Notes under the pieces: model-generated
The model's input: only the letters and a program-made list of their open reading frames with translations
Database searches by the model: none
What the model was told of the DNA's origin: nothing
Shown: piece by piece, positions 5,520 to 5,560 of the stretch
How the letters are laid out: every line of letters begins with the position of its first letter
How positions within the stretch are numbered: position 1 is the stretch's first letter
Assembly (NCBI GenBank): GCA_027364825.1
Contig: DAHXOM010000200.1
Coordinates: forward strand, 1 to 5,560
Direction: 5' to 3'
Length of the DNA stretch: 5,560 nt
Origin: a bacterium
GTDB taxonomy: Bacteria; JAMCPX01
Position numbers and translations under genes: made by a program

Positions 5520-5560
5520 TGGAGATAAAGAATATTCTTCATGCGTGGAGAATATTCTTC
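5520..5560 (-). promoter_or_regulatory. Tandem enhancer-binding-protein site (UAS) of the heme-porin operon
   Basis: Two perfect 10-bp palindromes AGAATATTCT lie at 5529-5538 and 5549-5558, exactly 20 bp centre to centre. With flanks they form a direct repeat of GAATATTCTTC. The element resembles 2167-2207 (35/41 identical by my alignment) and may continue past the window edge. It is a likely binding site for an NtrC-family activator. Confidence 0.75.

Noticed and set aside
1..5560. CRISPR array or insertion sequence
   Set aside because: No regularly spaced repeats beyond the two-copy activator sites, and no transposase-like frame or terminal inverted repeats, were seen.

Overview
All recognisable genes in this window lie on the minus strand, so transcription runs from high to low coordinates. 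The content suggests an anaerobic or metal-respiring Gram-negative bacterium of the Desulfobacterota/Nitrospirota kind. This is an inference from three things: outer-membrane barrels, a c-type cytochrome fused to a porin, and two good sigma-54 (-24/-12) promoters. No marker gene fixes the taxon.

Layout in order of transcription. (1) 5445-5560: a sigma-54 promoter with a tandem upstream activator site. (2) 5421-3925: a secreted outer-membrane protein with one heme-binding CXXCH at the mature N-terminus followed by a predicted beta-barrel, resembling the Cyc2 fused cytochrome-porins. (3) 3913-3880: an intercistronic hairpin. (4) 3848-3126: a small outer-membrane beta-barrel with an unusual Met-rich C-terminal tail. 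(5) 3145-2720: a membrane-anchored PCYCGC-family cysteine-rich protein that overlaps the gene before it, probably from a GTG start. (6) 2719-2208: no confident gene. It holds a tRNA 3'-end-like fragment (2597-2568), which may be an attachment-site scar, and a doubtful, possibly frameshifted small cysteine-rich ORF. (7) 2207-2116: a second sigma-54 promoter with nearly the same activator site. (8) 2061-1: a P1B-type ATPase of the CPH (CopB-like) class with YHS, His-rich and DUF2934-like N-terminal segments. It runs off the left edge, so its C-terminus is missing.

The main observation is that both transcription units carry the same architecture. Each has a 41-bp element (35 of 41 bases identical by my alignment) containing two AGAATATTCT-type palindromes exactly 20 bp apart, upstream of a -24/-12 promoter. 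This suggests that one sigma-54 enhancer-binding protein controls a cell-envelope regulon. The ATPase would remove metal, probably copper, from the cytoplasm. The Met-rich barrel, the cysteine-rich PCYCGC protein and the heme-porin would act in the periplasm or outer membrane. The joint function is inferred and could be metal resistance, electron transfer across the outer membrane, or both.
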